A stretch of 64,000 nt of DNA from Pseudomonas fluorescens (lineage in GTDB: Bacteria; Pseudomonadota; Gammaproteobacteria; Pseudomonadales; Pseudomonadaceae), in contig NZ_CABVIY010000001.1 of the NCBI RefSeq assembly GCF_902498195.1, positions 620,001-684,000 of the forward strand, in the 5' to 3' direction. The notes beneath the pieces are model-generated. The model worked only from the letters and a program-made list of their open reading frames with translations. It had not been told where the DNA came from and searched no databases. This document shows positions 1-8,267 of this stretch, piece by piece. The position numbers and the translations under genes are program-made. Every line of letters begins with the position of its first letter. Position 1 is the stretch's first letter.

Positions 1-913
1 TGCGCTCCTCGATGGCCGGGCGATTGAACGCCAGGACATAGGGCATCAACGTGGCGTTGGTCATGCCGTGGTGGGTGTCGTACAGCGCACCGATCGGGTG
101 GGCGAGGGCGTGCATGCCGCCCAGGCCTTTCTGGAAGGCGGTGGCGCCCATCGCCGCCGCCGCGAGCATTTTTCCCCGAGCATCAAGGTCCGAAGGCGTG
201 TGTACCGCGCGCACCAGCGCATCGGTCACCAGCCGCATGCCTTCCACGGCGATGCCGTCGGCCATCGGGTGAAAACCGGGGGCGCAGTACGCCTCAAGGC
301 AATGCGACAGCGCATCCATGCCGGTGCCGGCGGTGATTTTCGGCGGCATGCCGACGGTCAGGGCCGGGTCGCTGATGACCACGCGCGGCATCATTTTCGG
401 GTGGAAGATGATGCGTTTGGTGTGGGTTTGATCGTCGATGATCACCGCCGCCCGGCCCACTTCAGAACCGGTGCCTGCGGTCGTCGGCACCGCGATGATC
501 GGCGCGATGCGGCTTGCATCGGCACGGGTCCAGTAGTCGCCGATGTCCTCGAAATCCCACACGGGGCGGGTTTGCCCGCTCATGAACGCAATCAGCTTGC
601 CCATGTCCAGGCCGCTGCCGCCGCCGAAGGCCACCGCGCCATCGTGCTTGCCCGCGCGCCAGGCGTCGAGCCCGCCGGCCAGGTTGGCTTCGACCGGGTT
701 GGGCTTGAGGTCGCAAAACAGCGCAGCGCCCAGCCCCGCATCGAGCAGCGATTGCAGCGCAGCCGTGGTAATTGGTGCTCGCGCCAGGCCGCTGTCGGTG
801 ACCAGTAACGGTCGCTGGATACCCTGGCTGCGACAGACTTCGGCCAGCTCGCTGATGCGGCCGACACCGAAGCGAATGCTCGTGGGGTAGTTCCAGTTTC
901 CAGTCAGGCTCAT
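1..913 (-). CDS. iron-containing alcohol dehydrogenase, C-terminus cut by window edge
   Basis: Group III (iron) alcohol dehydrogenase, expected to interconvert an alcohol and an aldehyde or ketone with NAD(P). I read about 304 codons from the ATG at 913; the rest lies beyond base 1. Visible are the dinucleotide-binding GGGSGLDMGK (about residues 97-106), GTGSEVGR (about 147-154), GMDALSHCLEAY with metal-ligand Asp/His positions, and the His-rich GGMHALAHPIGALYDTHHG that supplies the remaining metal ligands. It starts 3 bases after the stop of the upstream aldehyde dehydrogenase and is the third gene of an operon with a glutamine-synthetase-like enzyme. Substrate unknown; an amine-derived alcohol/aldehyde is inferred from context. 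Confidence 0.9.
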   Translation of the reverse strand, partial: MSLTGNWNYPTSIRFGVGRISELAEVCRSQGIQRPLLVTDSGLARAPITTAALQSLLDAGLGAALFCDLKPNPVEANLAGGLDAWRAGKHDGAVAFGGGSGLDMGKLIAFMSGQTRPVWDFEDIGDYWTRADASRIAPIIAVPTTAGTGSEVGRAAVIIDDQTHTKRIIFHPKMMPRVVISDPALTVGMPPKITAGTGMDALSHCLEAYCAPGFHPMADGIAVEGMRLVTDALVRAVHTPSDLDARGKMLAAAAMGATAFQKGLGGMHALAHPIGALYDTHHGMTNATLMPYVLAFNRPAIEER

Positions 914-916
914 GGC

Positions 917-2335
917 TCAGATCTCGTGGCGCAAATGGAAGGATTTGGCGCGGGTCAGGTGTTCGTAGCCCAGGCGCGACAACGTCACGCCGCGCCCGCT
1001 GTTCTTCACCCCGGTCCAGGCCAGCGCCGGGTCCAGGTAATCGCAGCGATTCATGAACACCGTGCCGGTCTCGATCTCGTTGCCCAGGCGTTCGGCGGCG
1101 GCCAGATCCCGGGTCCAGATCGAGGCGCTGAGGCCGAACTCGCTGTCGTTCATCAGGGCGATGGCTTGCTCGTCTCCGGTCACGGGCATGATGCCGACCA
1201 CCGGACCGAAGCTTTCATCGCGCATGACTGACATGTCATGGGTGACATCGACCAACACCTGCGGGGCCAGGTAGGCGCTGCCGGGCACATCCTTGGGGAA
1301 GTCCTGCGGACCGATCAGCGCCCTGGCGCCCTGAGTCAGCGCTTCGGCGATCTGGCCGCGTACGAAATCAGCGGCTTTTGCATTCACCAGTGGACCCAGC
1401 GTAGTGGCTTCGTCCAGCGGATTGCCCAACACGTACTGGCGGGTCAAGGCGGCGAAGCGTTCGATAAACGCCGGGTAGAGGGTCTGATCGACATAGATGC
1501 GTTCGATGGCGCAGCAGCTCTGCCCGGAATTGAAAAAGCTGCCGTCCACCAGGTTTTCCACGGCGTGTTCGAGGTTGGCGTCGGCGCGAACGTAGGCCGG
1601 GTCCTTGCCGCCGAGTTCCAGGCCCAGGCCCATGAAACGTTCGACGGCCGCGTGTTCCATGGTCCTGCCGCCGTTCACCGAACCGGTAAAGTTCACTTGA
1701 TCAAGCTTTCCCGATGAGATGGCGGCTGACGTAGAGAGATGGCTGAGTACAAGATTCTGGAACAGACCCTCGGGAAGCTGTGCGCGGCGAAAAGCTTCGG
1801 CGAAACGCTCGCCCACCAGCAGGGTTTGCGAGGCGTGTTTAAGGATGACGCTGTTGCCGGCCATCAGCGCCGGAATGAGGGTGTTGACGGCGGTCAGGTA
1901 GGGGTAATTCCACGGGGCGATCACCAGTACCGTGCCCAGTGGTTCGCGTTTGATATGCCGGCGAAAACCGTTGATGGGCGTGGGTTCAACGTCCGCCAGC
2001 GCCTCGGGCGCAATGGCGATCATATGCCGCGCACGCTCTTCAAACCCGCGCAGCTCGCCGGCACCGTAACGCACCGGGCGGCCTATTTGCCAGGCCAGTT
2101 CCGGGACGATCTCATCTTTCATGGCCAGCATCGCGTTCACCGCTGCGCTGCAAAAAGCCGCGCGTTCGCTCAGGGGGCGGCGTTTCCACTGCGCCTGGGC
2201 GGTGGCGGCCACGTCCAGTGCCTTATCGAGTTGGATAACGTCGGCGCATTCACGCTCGGCGTAGACCCGGCCATCGACCGGGGAGATGAGCTGAATCTTC
2301 TCAGGCATGATGTTCTCAGCGTTGGTTTTTGCCAT
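917..2335 (-). CDS. NAD(P)-dependent aldehyde dehydrogenase
   Basis: Aldehyde dehydrogenase superfamily enzyme (about 472 aa), oxidising an aldehyde to the acid. It has the oxyanion Asn in APWNYP (N143), cofactor Lys in VILKHASQ (K166), general-base Glu in LELGGK (E240) and nucleophile Cys in NSGQSC (C274). The ATG at 2335 lies 10 bases after the stop of the glutamine-synthetase-like gene; an in-frame ATG at 2308 is an alternative, and neither has a strong ribosome-binding site. In this operon it probably oxidises the aldehyde released from a glutamylated amine or amino alcohol; that is inference from context. Confidence 0.93.
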   Translation of the reverse strand: MAKTNAENIMPEKIQLISPVDGRVYAERECADVIQLDKALDVAATAQAQWKRRPLSERAAFCSAAVNAMLAMKDEIVPELAWQIGRPVRYGAGELRGFEERARHMIAIAPEALADVEPTPINGFRRHIKREPLGTVLVIAPWNYPYLTAVNTLIPALMAGNSVILKHASQTLLVGERFAEAFRRAQLPEGLFQNLVLSHLSTSAAISSGKLDQVNFTGSVNGGRTMEHAAVERFMGLGLELGGKDPAYVRADANLEHAVENLVDGSFFNSGQSCCAIERIYVDQTLYPAFIERFAALTRQYVLGNPLDEATTLGPLVNAKAADFVRGQIAEALTQGARALIGPQDFPKDVPGSAYLAPQVLVDVTHDMSVMRDESFGPVVGIMPVTGDEQAIALMNDSEFGLSASIWTRDLAAAERLGNEIETGTVFMNRCDYLDPALAWTGVKNSGRGVTLSRLGYEHLTRAKSFHLRHEI

Positions 2336-2345
2336 CGGGGTTGAC

Positions 2346-3719
2346 TCAATAACGCTCGAAGCCGCGCTGCAGTTCCCAATCGGTGATCCGCCGGTCGTAC
2401 TCTTTCTGTTCCCATTCGGCGGTGTGCACGTAGTGGTCGACCACTTCATCACCGAAGGCCTCGCGCAACATGCTTGAGGACTTCAGCGCGGCACTGGCCT
2501 CGCGCAGGGTCTTGGACACTTCCGGCAGATGCTCGTCAACGTAGGCATCGCCTTCATAGGGCGGGTCGAGGCTGAGTTTTTCATCGATGCCCGCCAGCCC
2601 CGCGGCGATCAGCGCGGCGAAGGCCAGGTAGGGGTTGAGATCGGCGCCGCCGATGCGGCATTCGATGCGGATGGATTTGCTTTGCTCGGCGCACAGGCGG
2701 AAGCCGGCGGTGCGGTTGTCGCGGCTCCACACCGCGCGGGTCGGTGCGAAGGTGCCGGCCTGGAAGCGCTTGTAGGAGTTGATGTAGGGCGCCAGAAAGC
2801 AGGTGATGTCGTTGGCGTACTTGAGCTGCCCGGCCACCCAGGCGCGCATCAGTTTCGACATGCCGAACTCGGCCTTGGCGTCGAAGAACAGCGGCTTTTT
2901 CGCGTTCTTGTCCCACAGCGAATTGTGGATGTGGCTGCTGGAACCGGCGGCGTCATAGCGCCACTTGGCCATGAAGGTGATCGCCTTGCCCTGCAGTTGG
3001 GCGATCTCCTTGCAGGCGTGCTTGATGATCACGTGGTGGTCGGCCATGGTCATGGCATCGGCGTAGCGAATATTGATTTCTTCCTGGCCCGGGCCCCATT
3101 CGCCCTTGGAGTTTTCCACCGGAATGCCGCTGGCCTGCAAGTGCTTGCGAATCGCCCGCAGCACCGGCTCTTCGCGGGTGGTCTGCAGAATGTTGTAGTC
3201 CTCGATGTAGTGCCCGGCGGTTTTCGGTTTGTGATAGTTGCGCTTGTGGATGGCCTCGTAGCTTTCGTCGAACAGGTAGAACTCAAGCTCGGAGGCGAAC
3301 ATGCCGGTGTAGCCGCGCTCACGCAGGCGCTCGACCTGTTTTTTCAGGATCGCCCGAGGGCTGTGGGGCAGGTCGCGGCGATGGTGATGATCGAGCACGT
3401 CGCACAGCACCAGCGCCGTGCATTCCAGCCAGGGCACTTTGCGCAGGGTGCGCATGTCGGGCTTGAGCACAAAGTCGCCGTAACCTTTGCTCCAGCTGGC
3501 GGCGGCGTAGCCGGGCACCGGTTCCATGTCGATGTCGTCGGCCAGCAGGTAGTTGCAGCAGTGGGTTTCTTCATGACCGCTGTCGATGAAAAACTCGACC
3601 TGGAATCGCTTGCCCACCAGTCGCCCCTGCATGTCGACCATGCACACCAGGACGGTGTCGATTTCGCCGGAGGCGGCAGCACGCTTGAGTTCGTCAAAAC
3701 TGAGAAGGGGCTCGGTCAT
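2346..3719 (-). CDS. glutamine synthetase family protein (gamma-glutamyl-amine synthetase-like)
   Basis: 457 aa protein with the glutamine synthetase fold: N-terminal beta-grasp (about 1-105) and catalytic domain with ASELEFYLF (metal Glu 144), GPGQEEI (about 209-215) and SSHIHNSLWD (His 263). The ATG at 3719 has AGGA about 10 bases upstream. It leads an operon with an aldehyde dehydrogenase and an iron alcohol dehydrogenase. That is the layout of PuuA/PauA/IpuC-type enzymes, which ATP-dependently glutamylate amines such as putrescine, isopropylamine or ethanolamine before oxidation. It is therefore unlikely to be housekeeping GlnA. The actual amine cannot be told from sequence. Confidence 0.9.
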   Translation of the reverse strand: MTEPLLSFDELKRAAASGEIDTVLVCMVDMQGRLVGKRFQVEFFIDSGHEETHCCNYLLADDIDMEPVPGYAAASWSKGYGDFVLKPDMRTLRKVPWLECTALVLCDVLDHHHRRDLPHSPRAILKKQVERLRERGYTGMFASELEFYLFDESYEAIHKRNYHKPKTAGHYIEDYNILQTTREEPVLRAIRKHLQASGIPVENSKGEWGPGQEEINIRYADAMTMADHHVIIKHACKEIAQLQGKAITFMAKWRYDAAGSSSHIHNSLWDKNAKKPLFFDAKAEFGMSKLMRAWVAGQLKYANDITCFLAPYINSYKRFQAGTFAPTRAVWSRDNRTAGFRLCAEQSKSIRIECRIGGADLNPYLAFAALIAAGLAGIDEKLSLDPPYEGDAYVDEHLPEVSKTLREASAALKSSSMLREAFGDEVVDHYVHTAEWEQKEYDRRITDWELQRGFERY

Positions 3720-3951
3720 CACGGCAAGTCCTGCGCAAATGGTGTGGGCCTGTCTGAAATAGCTGTTGCAGACGCTCTCCAGAAACAACCCATACCTGCA
3801 GACGCGAGCATCGTGAGCAATTAGCTGAACATAGCTTAGCCTACTGTCGCTTTTCGCAAGTTTTTGCTGGTCGAGTCGTGCCGCTCGGGAGGAACATTGC
3901 CGGGATTGCGCCCCTCGGTTCAGGCCTCTACAGGCTCGCGGAGAGATGAAA

Positions 3952-4266
3952 ATGGCCAAGAAGAAAGAGCACAAACCCTACGAAAACCTCAAGCAGCAAT
4001 ACCCCGCTTATCTGGACGCCGTCGAGGCACTGGGGGCGGCTGTTCGTCACGCCGGGCCGCTGGACGAGCGAACGGTGCAGTTGATCCAGCTCGGCGCCGC
4101 GGCGGCGATCCACTCCGAAGGTGCCGTGCACAGTCATGCACGTCGGGCATTGGAGGCGGGGGCTACGCCGGAGCAGATCCGGCATGCCTTGATTGCGTTG
4201 ACCAGTACGATCGGGTTTCCGACGGTGGTGGCGGCGGTCAGTTGGGTGGAGGATGTGGTGGGGTAG
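3952..4266 (+). CDS. carboxymuconolactone decarboxylase (CMD/AhpD-like) family protein
   Basis: Small all-helical protein (104 aa) of the CMD/AhpD fold. The core SEGAVHSHARRALEAGATPEQI matches the family helix that in AhpD carries a CxxC redox pair, but there is no cysteine anywhere in the protein, so a thiol peroxidase-reductase role is unlikely. I chose the ATG at 3952 because GGAG sits 8 bases upstream; the ATG at 3946 is too close to it. The gene is divergent from the glutamine-synthetase-like operon and is followed by a REPIN. Function unknown; possibly a lactone or aldehyde-related enzyme. Confidence 0.8.
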   Translation: MAKKKEHKPYENLKQQYPAYLDAVEALGAAVRHAGPLDERTVQLIQLGAAAAIHSEGAVHSHARRALEAGATPEQIRHALIALTSTIGFPTVVAAVSWVEDVVG

Positions 4267-4305
4267 CGGATTTTTAGCCGACCTGCTTTCCCGGATGTAC
4301 GCGTT

Positions 4306-4414
4306 CCCCTGTAGGAGCGAGCCTGCTCGCGAAAAACGCCCAGACACCGCGTTCATTCAGACAGCCCGCGTTATCGTTGGCGTCCATCGCGAGCAGGGCT
4401 CGCTCCTACAGGGG
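4306..4414. repeat. REPIN (two facing REP palindromes)
   Basis: Arms CCCCTGTAGGAGCGAGC and GCTCGCTCCTACAGGGG face each other across about 70 bases (CGCGAAAAACGCCCAGACACC... core). This is the typical Pseudomonas REPIN layout and fills the convergent gap between the CMD gene and a LysR gene. Confidence 0.9.
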
Positions 4415-4479
4415 ATCGGGGCACCAGCCAACGCCAGGTCGGCTTTAGGGCCGCCTCATCCAACGCCAACACCACACCC

Positions 4480-5433
4480 TCACGCAAACTGCCCAATCAA
4501 CCAATCCCTGAGCCGCTGGCACGCCGGATCCCCGGCTTTTTTCTCGTTGATCATCAAATACTGAATCGCCTCCCTCAGCGCCAGTTCTTCCGGCACCGGC
4601 CGAACCAGGCGCCCCTGCTGCACCAGAGGCTTGACCAGATGATCCCAGCCCAAGGCAAGCCCTTGATCATCCAGCGCCATTTGCATGAGCAAGCCGTAGT
4701 CATTGCTACTGAAATACTGCGGGCTGTCCGAGGCCGGGATTTGCAGGTCGTGGGACTGGAAGGCGAACCACACATTCCAGTCGACCTGTTCCGTCAGCTG
4801 GGAACGGCCATAAGGGTTGAGATCCAGCAGCACGCCGTTGCGCATGCCTTGCGGCGTTCCCGATTCGGGATGTGCCTCCAGGTAGCGGGGCGTGCACACT
4901 GGATAGACCACTTCATGAAACAGCGGGATTCGCTGATAGCCGGGACCCAGGTCAATCGTCTTGGTAATCAGGATGTCAGGCGTGATGCCCGGCTCCATGA
5001 CCTGGAAGTGCTGGGTGGTGATGACATTCAGGTCGATATCGGGATGGGCGCTGAAGAAGTCTTTGAGCCGGTGGGATAACCAAAGCGCCGAGAAGGCGGG
5101 CGAGCAGAACAGCGTCAGCGTGCGCTTGTCGCTCTTTTCCCGGCGAATTCTCTCGGTTGCCTGAAAGATGTTGAGCAGTGACAACTGGGCCGCATCGAAG
5201 AGTGCGGTGCCCGCCGTGGTCAGCCTGATTTCCCGGCCCGTACGGGTGAACAGTTCCGTGCCCAGATGGCTTTCCAGCTCACGAATCTGGCGACTGATTG
5301 CCGCCTGGGTCACGCACAAGGCTTCGGCCGCCCGGGTGAAGTTGCGATACTTGGCGGCTGCCACGAACGATCTCATGGCCTTGAACGACGGCATTGCGAT
5401 CAGGGCCTGGTCCGGCGAGGCGCTTTTAGCCAT
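4480..5433 (-). CDS. LysR-family transcriptional regulator (GcvA-like)
   Basis: 317 aa LysR-type regulator. The N-terminal helix-turn-helix reads FVAAAKYRNFTRAAEALCV then TQAAISRQIRELE, a GcvA/AmpR-type pattern, followed by a periplasmic-binding-protein-like effector domain. The ATG at 5433 was taken; a second ATG at 5394 (MPSFKAMRSF) is the commonest start in this subfamily and is an alternative. It is transcribed divergently from azlCD, 112 bases away, so it probably controls the exporter in response to an amino acid; this is inferred from position. Confidence 0.92.
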   Translation of the reverse strand: MAKSASPDQALIAMPSFKAMRSFVAAAKYRNFTRAAEALCVTQAAISRQIRELESHLGTELFTRTGREIRLTTAGTALFDAAQLSLLNIFQATERIRREKSDKRTLTLFCSPAFSALWLSHRLKDFFSAHPDIDLNVITTQHFQVMEPGITPDILITKTIDLGPGYQRIPLFHEVVYPVCTPRYLEAHPESGTPQGMRNGVLLDLNPYGRSQLTEQVDWNVWFAFQSHDLQIPASDSPQYFSSNDYGLLMQMALDDQGLALGWDHLVKPLVQQGRLVRPVPEELALREAIQYLMINEKKAGDPACQRLRDWLIGQFA

Positions 5434-5545
5434 AACAAAAACTACCTGTTTTCTCGTAAAAAAAGTTGGTTCTGCCCGTCCAGTCCGGGGTCCACACTCT
5501 ACCGTACGCAGCGCTGCGGACCACTGTTCAAAAAAAGGAAAGGCA

Positions 5546-6286
5546 ATGCCGTACCCGACAGGCAGGAAAGCATTCATGGGCGGTGTCCGGGCATTACTAC
5601 CGTTGATCCCCGGCGTTATACCGTTCGGCCTGTTGACGGGGGTGATGGCGATCAACATGGGGATGTCGCCCGGCACCACCATGGGCATGACGCTGCTGTT
5701 CTACTCCGGCTCCGCGCAGATGGTCGCCCTGCAACTGCTGCACAACGGTGTGTTGCCGATGGCGATCGTGGTCACGGCGCTGGTCATCAACCTGCGCTTT
5801 ATCATGTACAGCGCTTCGCTGGCGCCGCACCTGCACGCGTTGCCCCGGCGCTGGACCTGGCCGGTGTCCTACATGCTGTCCGACCAGTCCTACGCTTTGT
5901 GCACGCTCAAATTGTCGTCCGGCGAGCTGGGGCGATTCGCCCATCACTACTATGCCGGCACTGCGGTTTCCATGTGGCTGTGCTGGCAGGTCTCGGTGCT
6001 GGCGGGCGTCTATGTGGGGGCGAGTATCCCCGAGACCTGGTCATTGGGCTTCGCCATTCCGCTGTCATTCCTGGCGCTACTGGTTCCCGGCATACGCAAT
6101 GCGGCCAGCCTGGGGGCCGCCGTGGTCGGCGGTGCGATTGCCGTGCTGGCCGTCAACATGCCCTACAACCTCGGGCTGGTCACGGCGTCCATCGGCGGTG
6201 TCGTGGCGGGCCTGTTGATCGAGAGCGCCCGCAAAAGCCCGTTGACCACGACCCTGGCCCGTGACATCGAGGGGGAGGCACCATGA
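5546..6286 (+). CDS. azlC: AzlC family branched-chain amino-acid exporter, large subunit
   Basis: 246 aa integral membrane protein with the AzlC opening GVRALLPLIPGVIPFGLLTG and the polar FYSGSAQMVALQLL segment, followed by several hydrophobic helices. With AzlD it forms an inner-membrane exporter for branched-chain amino acids or analogues (family knowledge). The ATG at 5546 has AAGGAAAGG upstream. The last codons overlap azlD by 4 bases (ATGA), showing translational coupling. A divergent LysR gene lies upstream. Confidence 0.93.
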   Translation: MPYPTGRKAFMGGVRALLPLIPGVIPFGLLTGVMAINMGMSPGTTMGMTLLFYSGSAQMVALQLLHNGVLPMAIVVTALVINLRFIMYSASLAPHLHALPRRWTWPVSYMLSDQSYALCTLKLSSGELGRFAHHYYAGTAVSMWLCWQVSVLAGVYVGASIPETWSLGFAIPLSFLALLVPGIRNAASLGAAVVGGAIAVLAVNMPYNLGLVTASIGGVVAGLLIESARKSPLTTTLARDIEGEAP

Positions 6287-6609
6287 GCGACTGGTCCTTG
6301 TGGGGAATGTTTGTGGTGATCGGCCTGGGAACGTTCGCGATGCGCCTTTCGTTTGTCGAACTCTATGGCCGCCTGCGCATCCCGCCGCTACTGAGTCGCG
6401 CTTTGATGTACGTGCCGGCCAGCGTCCTGGCAGCCCTCGTGCTGCCCGCCGTGGTGTACCCCAACGGTCACGGCGAATTCGTGCTCGCCAACCCGCAGAT
6501 ACCCGCCGCCATCATTGCCGCCTGGGTCGCCTGGCGGACGCGCAACACCGTGCTGACGCTGGCGGCGGGGATGGGCGTGTTGTGGCTGCTCAAGTACGCG
6601 GGTTTGTAG
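6283..6609 (+). CDS. azlD: AzlD family branched-chain amino-acid exporter, small subunit
   Basis: 108 aa hydrophobic protein with about four membrane segments; LWGMFVVIGLGTFAMRLSF and LMYVPASVLAALVLPAVVY are typical of AzlD, the partner of AzlC. It begins inside the azlC stop (ATGA). Its last 20 bases overlap the 3' end of the convergent CHAD gene, so there is no room for a terminator between the two. Confidence 0.93.
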   Translation: MSDWSLWGMFVVIGLGTFAMRLSFVELYGRLRIPPLLSRALMYVPASVLAALVLPAVVYPNGHGEFVLANPQIPAAIIAAWVAWRTRNTVLTLAAGMGVLWLLKYAGL

Positions 6610-7402
6610 TGCGCCGGGCCCGCTCAGGCGTGCCCAGGTCTTTTTCAAGGTGATCAAGCAGCGACGCCAGTTTCAGCTCGGCGTCGGCCAGGGCCTGTTC
6701 CGATGCGACTTCCCAGAAGGGTGCGATTTCCAGCAGATCACCTTCAGCCTCGGCCCGCAGGCACCATTGATGGTGATCGTGCCAAGAGCCAAGCGAGGCC
6801 TGGACCGACTTCAGTTGAGCCCTGGATTTGCCCTTGAGCGGCGACAATGCCGGAAACGCCTCGGTGAGGTATCTGGCGTTTTTGACGATGATTCGCAGCT
6901 CGTGCCGGTCAAAATGCGGGTCACGAAGTCCGTCGATCAGCTGCTTGAGTCTTTTCCTCAGCGCTTTGTGAACCTGGCGTTTGACACCCGCCAGCGCGCC
7001 CGCTCGCTCGGCGGTCCGGAACAACTCAGGCCATCGATCCAGCTCGACAAACAATCTGTCGAGCACAGGGCTGCCGGCGAGGTTCCGATAATGGCCCGCC
7101 AGGGTGGCGCTTCGACGCGTCGCCTGGCGCGTATAACCCCTTTCCTGCAGTTCACCGATGATGACCTCCAGGTCCCTCGTGGGCGTTGTCATGCGGCCGA
7201 CTTCAGCGGCCGCCTGATTCAACGCGGCGACCTCGGGCATGATGCGCAGCGGGCGCAACAGACTGCGTATTTTGCGCACCGAAATCCTCAGGTCATGCAG
7301 GGCTTCGCGGTCGCTGTCGGCTTGCAACCGGGCGCGGGCGTGATAGAGGGAGACTTCCAGGCTGATGATCTTGGCTACGAAATCGTCGACAAAAGACATC
7401 AT
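6590..7402 (-). CDS. CHAD domain-containing protein
   Basis: 270 aa protein, nearly all one CHAD domain (conserved histidine alpha-helical domain). HDLRISVRKIRSLLRPL near residue 35 and IIVKNARYLTEAF further on carry the conserved His/Arg/Lys that bind inorganic polyphosphate in characterised members. There is no CYTH (triphosphatase) domain, so this is a stand-alone CHAD protein, likely associated with polyphosphate granules. Two adjacent ATGs (7402 and 7399) are possible starts; GAGGACG lies just upstream. It converges on and overlaps azlD. Confidence 0.9.
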   Translation of the reverse strand: MMSFVDDFVAKIISLEVSLYHARARLQADSDREALHDLRISVRKIRSLLRPLRIMPEVAALNQAAAEVGRMTTPTRDLEVIIGELQERGYTRQATRRSATLAGHYRNLAGSPVLDRLFVELDRWPELFRTAERAGALAGVKRQVHKALRKRLKQLIDGLRDPHFDRHELRIIVKNARYLTEAFPALSPLKGKSRAQLKSVQASLGSWHDHHQWCLRAEAEGDLLEIAPFWEVASEQALADAELKLASLLDHLEKDLGTPERARRTTNPRT

Positions 7403-7468
7403 CGTCCTCGCTTGTGAGTGGGTGACCACAGCGAAGCCGGGAGGGGGCGCTGTGCGGGGCCCCTAACG

Positions 7469-7687
7469 TCAGGCGCCTTGCTTGCTCGCTAAAAAGTACG
7501 CCACCAACGCATTGGCATGGCCATGGCCCATGCCGTGCTCAGTCTTGAGCCAAGCCACCATTTCCATGTGCTTCTTGCCGGCCACTGTGCCCAGCAGCGC
7601 CAGCCAATGGGTGATGGGCTGCCCATACTTTTTTTCAATGGAGGGGAAGTAGGACGCCGGTCCTTTTACTTTTTGATCTTCGGTCAT
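7469..7687 (-). CDS. DUF4287 domain-containing protein
   Basis: 72 aa protein consisting of one DUF4287 domain: ASYFPSIEKKYGQPITHW followed by KHMEMVAWLKTEHGMGHGHA. The family is common in soil bacteria, sometimes as half of a two-domain protein with DUF5655; its biochemical role is not established. It lies 66 bases upstream of the CHAD gene on the same strand and may share a transcript. Confidence 0.88.
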   Translation of the reverse strand: MTEDQKVKGPASYFPSIEKKYGQPITHWLALLGTVAGKKHMEMVAWLKTEHGMGHGHANALVAYFLASKQGA

Positions 7688-7775
7688 GGTGCAAACTCCT
7701 TTTTTGCGTGACGACTATTGGCTCAATGGCCGATTCCAGCGTGCAGGCAGACTGGAATCGGCTCAACACATCAAA

Positions 7776-8267
7776 CTAGATTTCCCGCCCGAAGGCCAAC
7801 CGCAACTGCCCGATCGTCTGCTCGATCGAAGCCCCCTGAATGCTCGGCGGCTCCGGGCTTTCGCCGAATTCGCGCCAGATGAACAGGGTCAATTCCGCGC
7901 CATCGGTCAGTGGGTGGGCGTCGGCGCCCGCGCCGAAGTTCTTCAGCACCTTGTAGCGCTCATCCTGGTAGAACAGCGCCTCGACCCAGGGGTATACCGG
8001 GATGAAGTGAAAGTGGATGGGGAAGCGAGGGTCATGGCCGAATCGACTGATGTAGAGCCATTTGGGTTGCAGTTCCGTTTGCAGGATTTTCTGCACGCGG
8101 GCGAGCAAGACCCCCATTTCGACCAAGGCCTCTTCCGGCAGGTCGGACAATGAACGCACGGGGTGTCGGGTCCCCAGCACCAGATAACCCGGAAGCTTGG
8201 ACGACATGTGGTGATTGAGTATCCAGTGAGCGGTCTCATGGATGATGAAGCGTGGTGCTATGTCCAT
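7776..8267 (-). CDS. HIT-family nucleotide hydrolase-like protein
   Basis: 163 aa protein resembling the histidine-triad family of diadenosine-tetraphosphate hydrolases: an N-terminal LPGYLVLGTRHPVRSLSDL, then FPIHFHFIPVYPWV around residues 83-96, where H85-x-H87 starts the triad. The third histidine of HxHxH is replaced by Ile, so the active site is atypical. The ATG at 8267 falls inside the last codons of the upstream sensor kinase, giving a 10-base overlap that suggests coupled translation. The C-terminal part (FIWREFGES...) is family-specific. Confidence 0.75.
   Translation of the reverse strand: MDIAPRFIIHETAHWILNHHMSSKLPGYLVLGTRHPVRSLSDLPEEALVEMGVLLARVQKILQTELQPKWLYISRFGHDPRFPIHFHFIPVYPWVEALFYQDERYKVLKNFGAGADAHPLTDGAELTLFIWREFGESPEPPSIQGASIEQTIGQLRLAFGREI

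Noticed and set aside
2529..3824. Long + strand frame opposite the glutamine-synthetase-like gene
   Set aside because: Shadow of a well-supported gene; the translation has no family motif and is Gly/Val/His-rich as expected for antisense of this codon usage.
3946..3954. ATG at 3946 as the CMD gene start
   Set aside because: Its ribosome-binding site would overlap the start; the ATG at 3952 has proper spacing.
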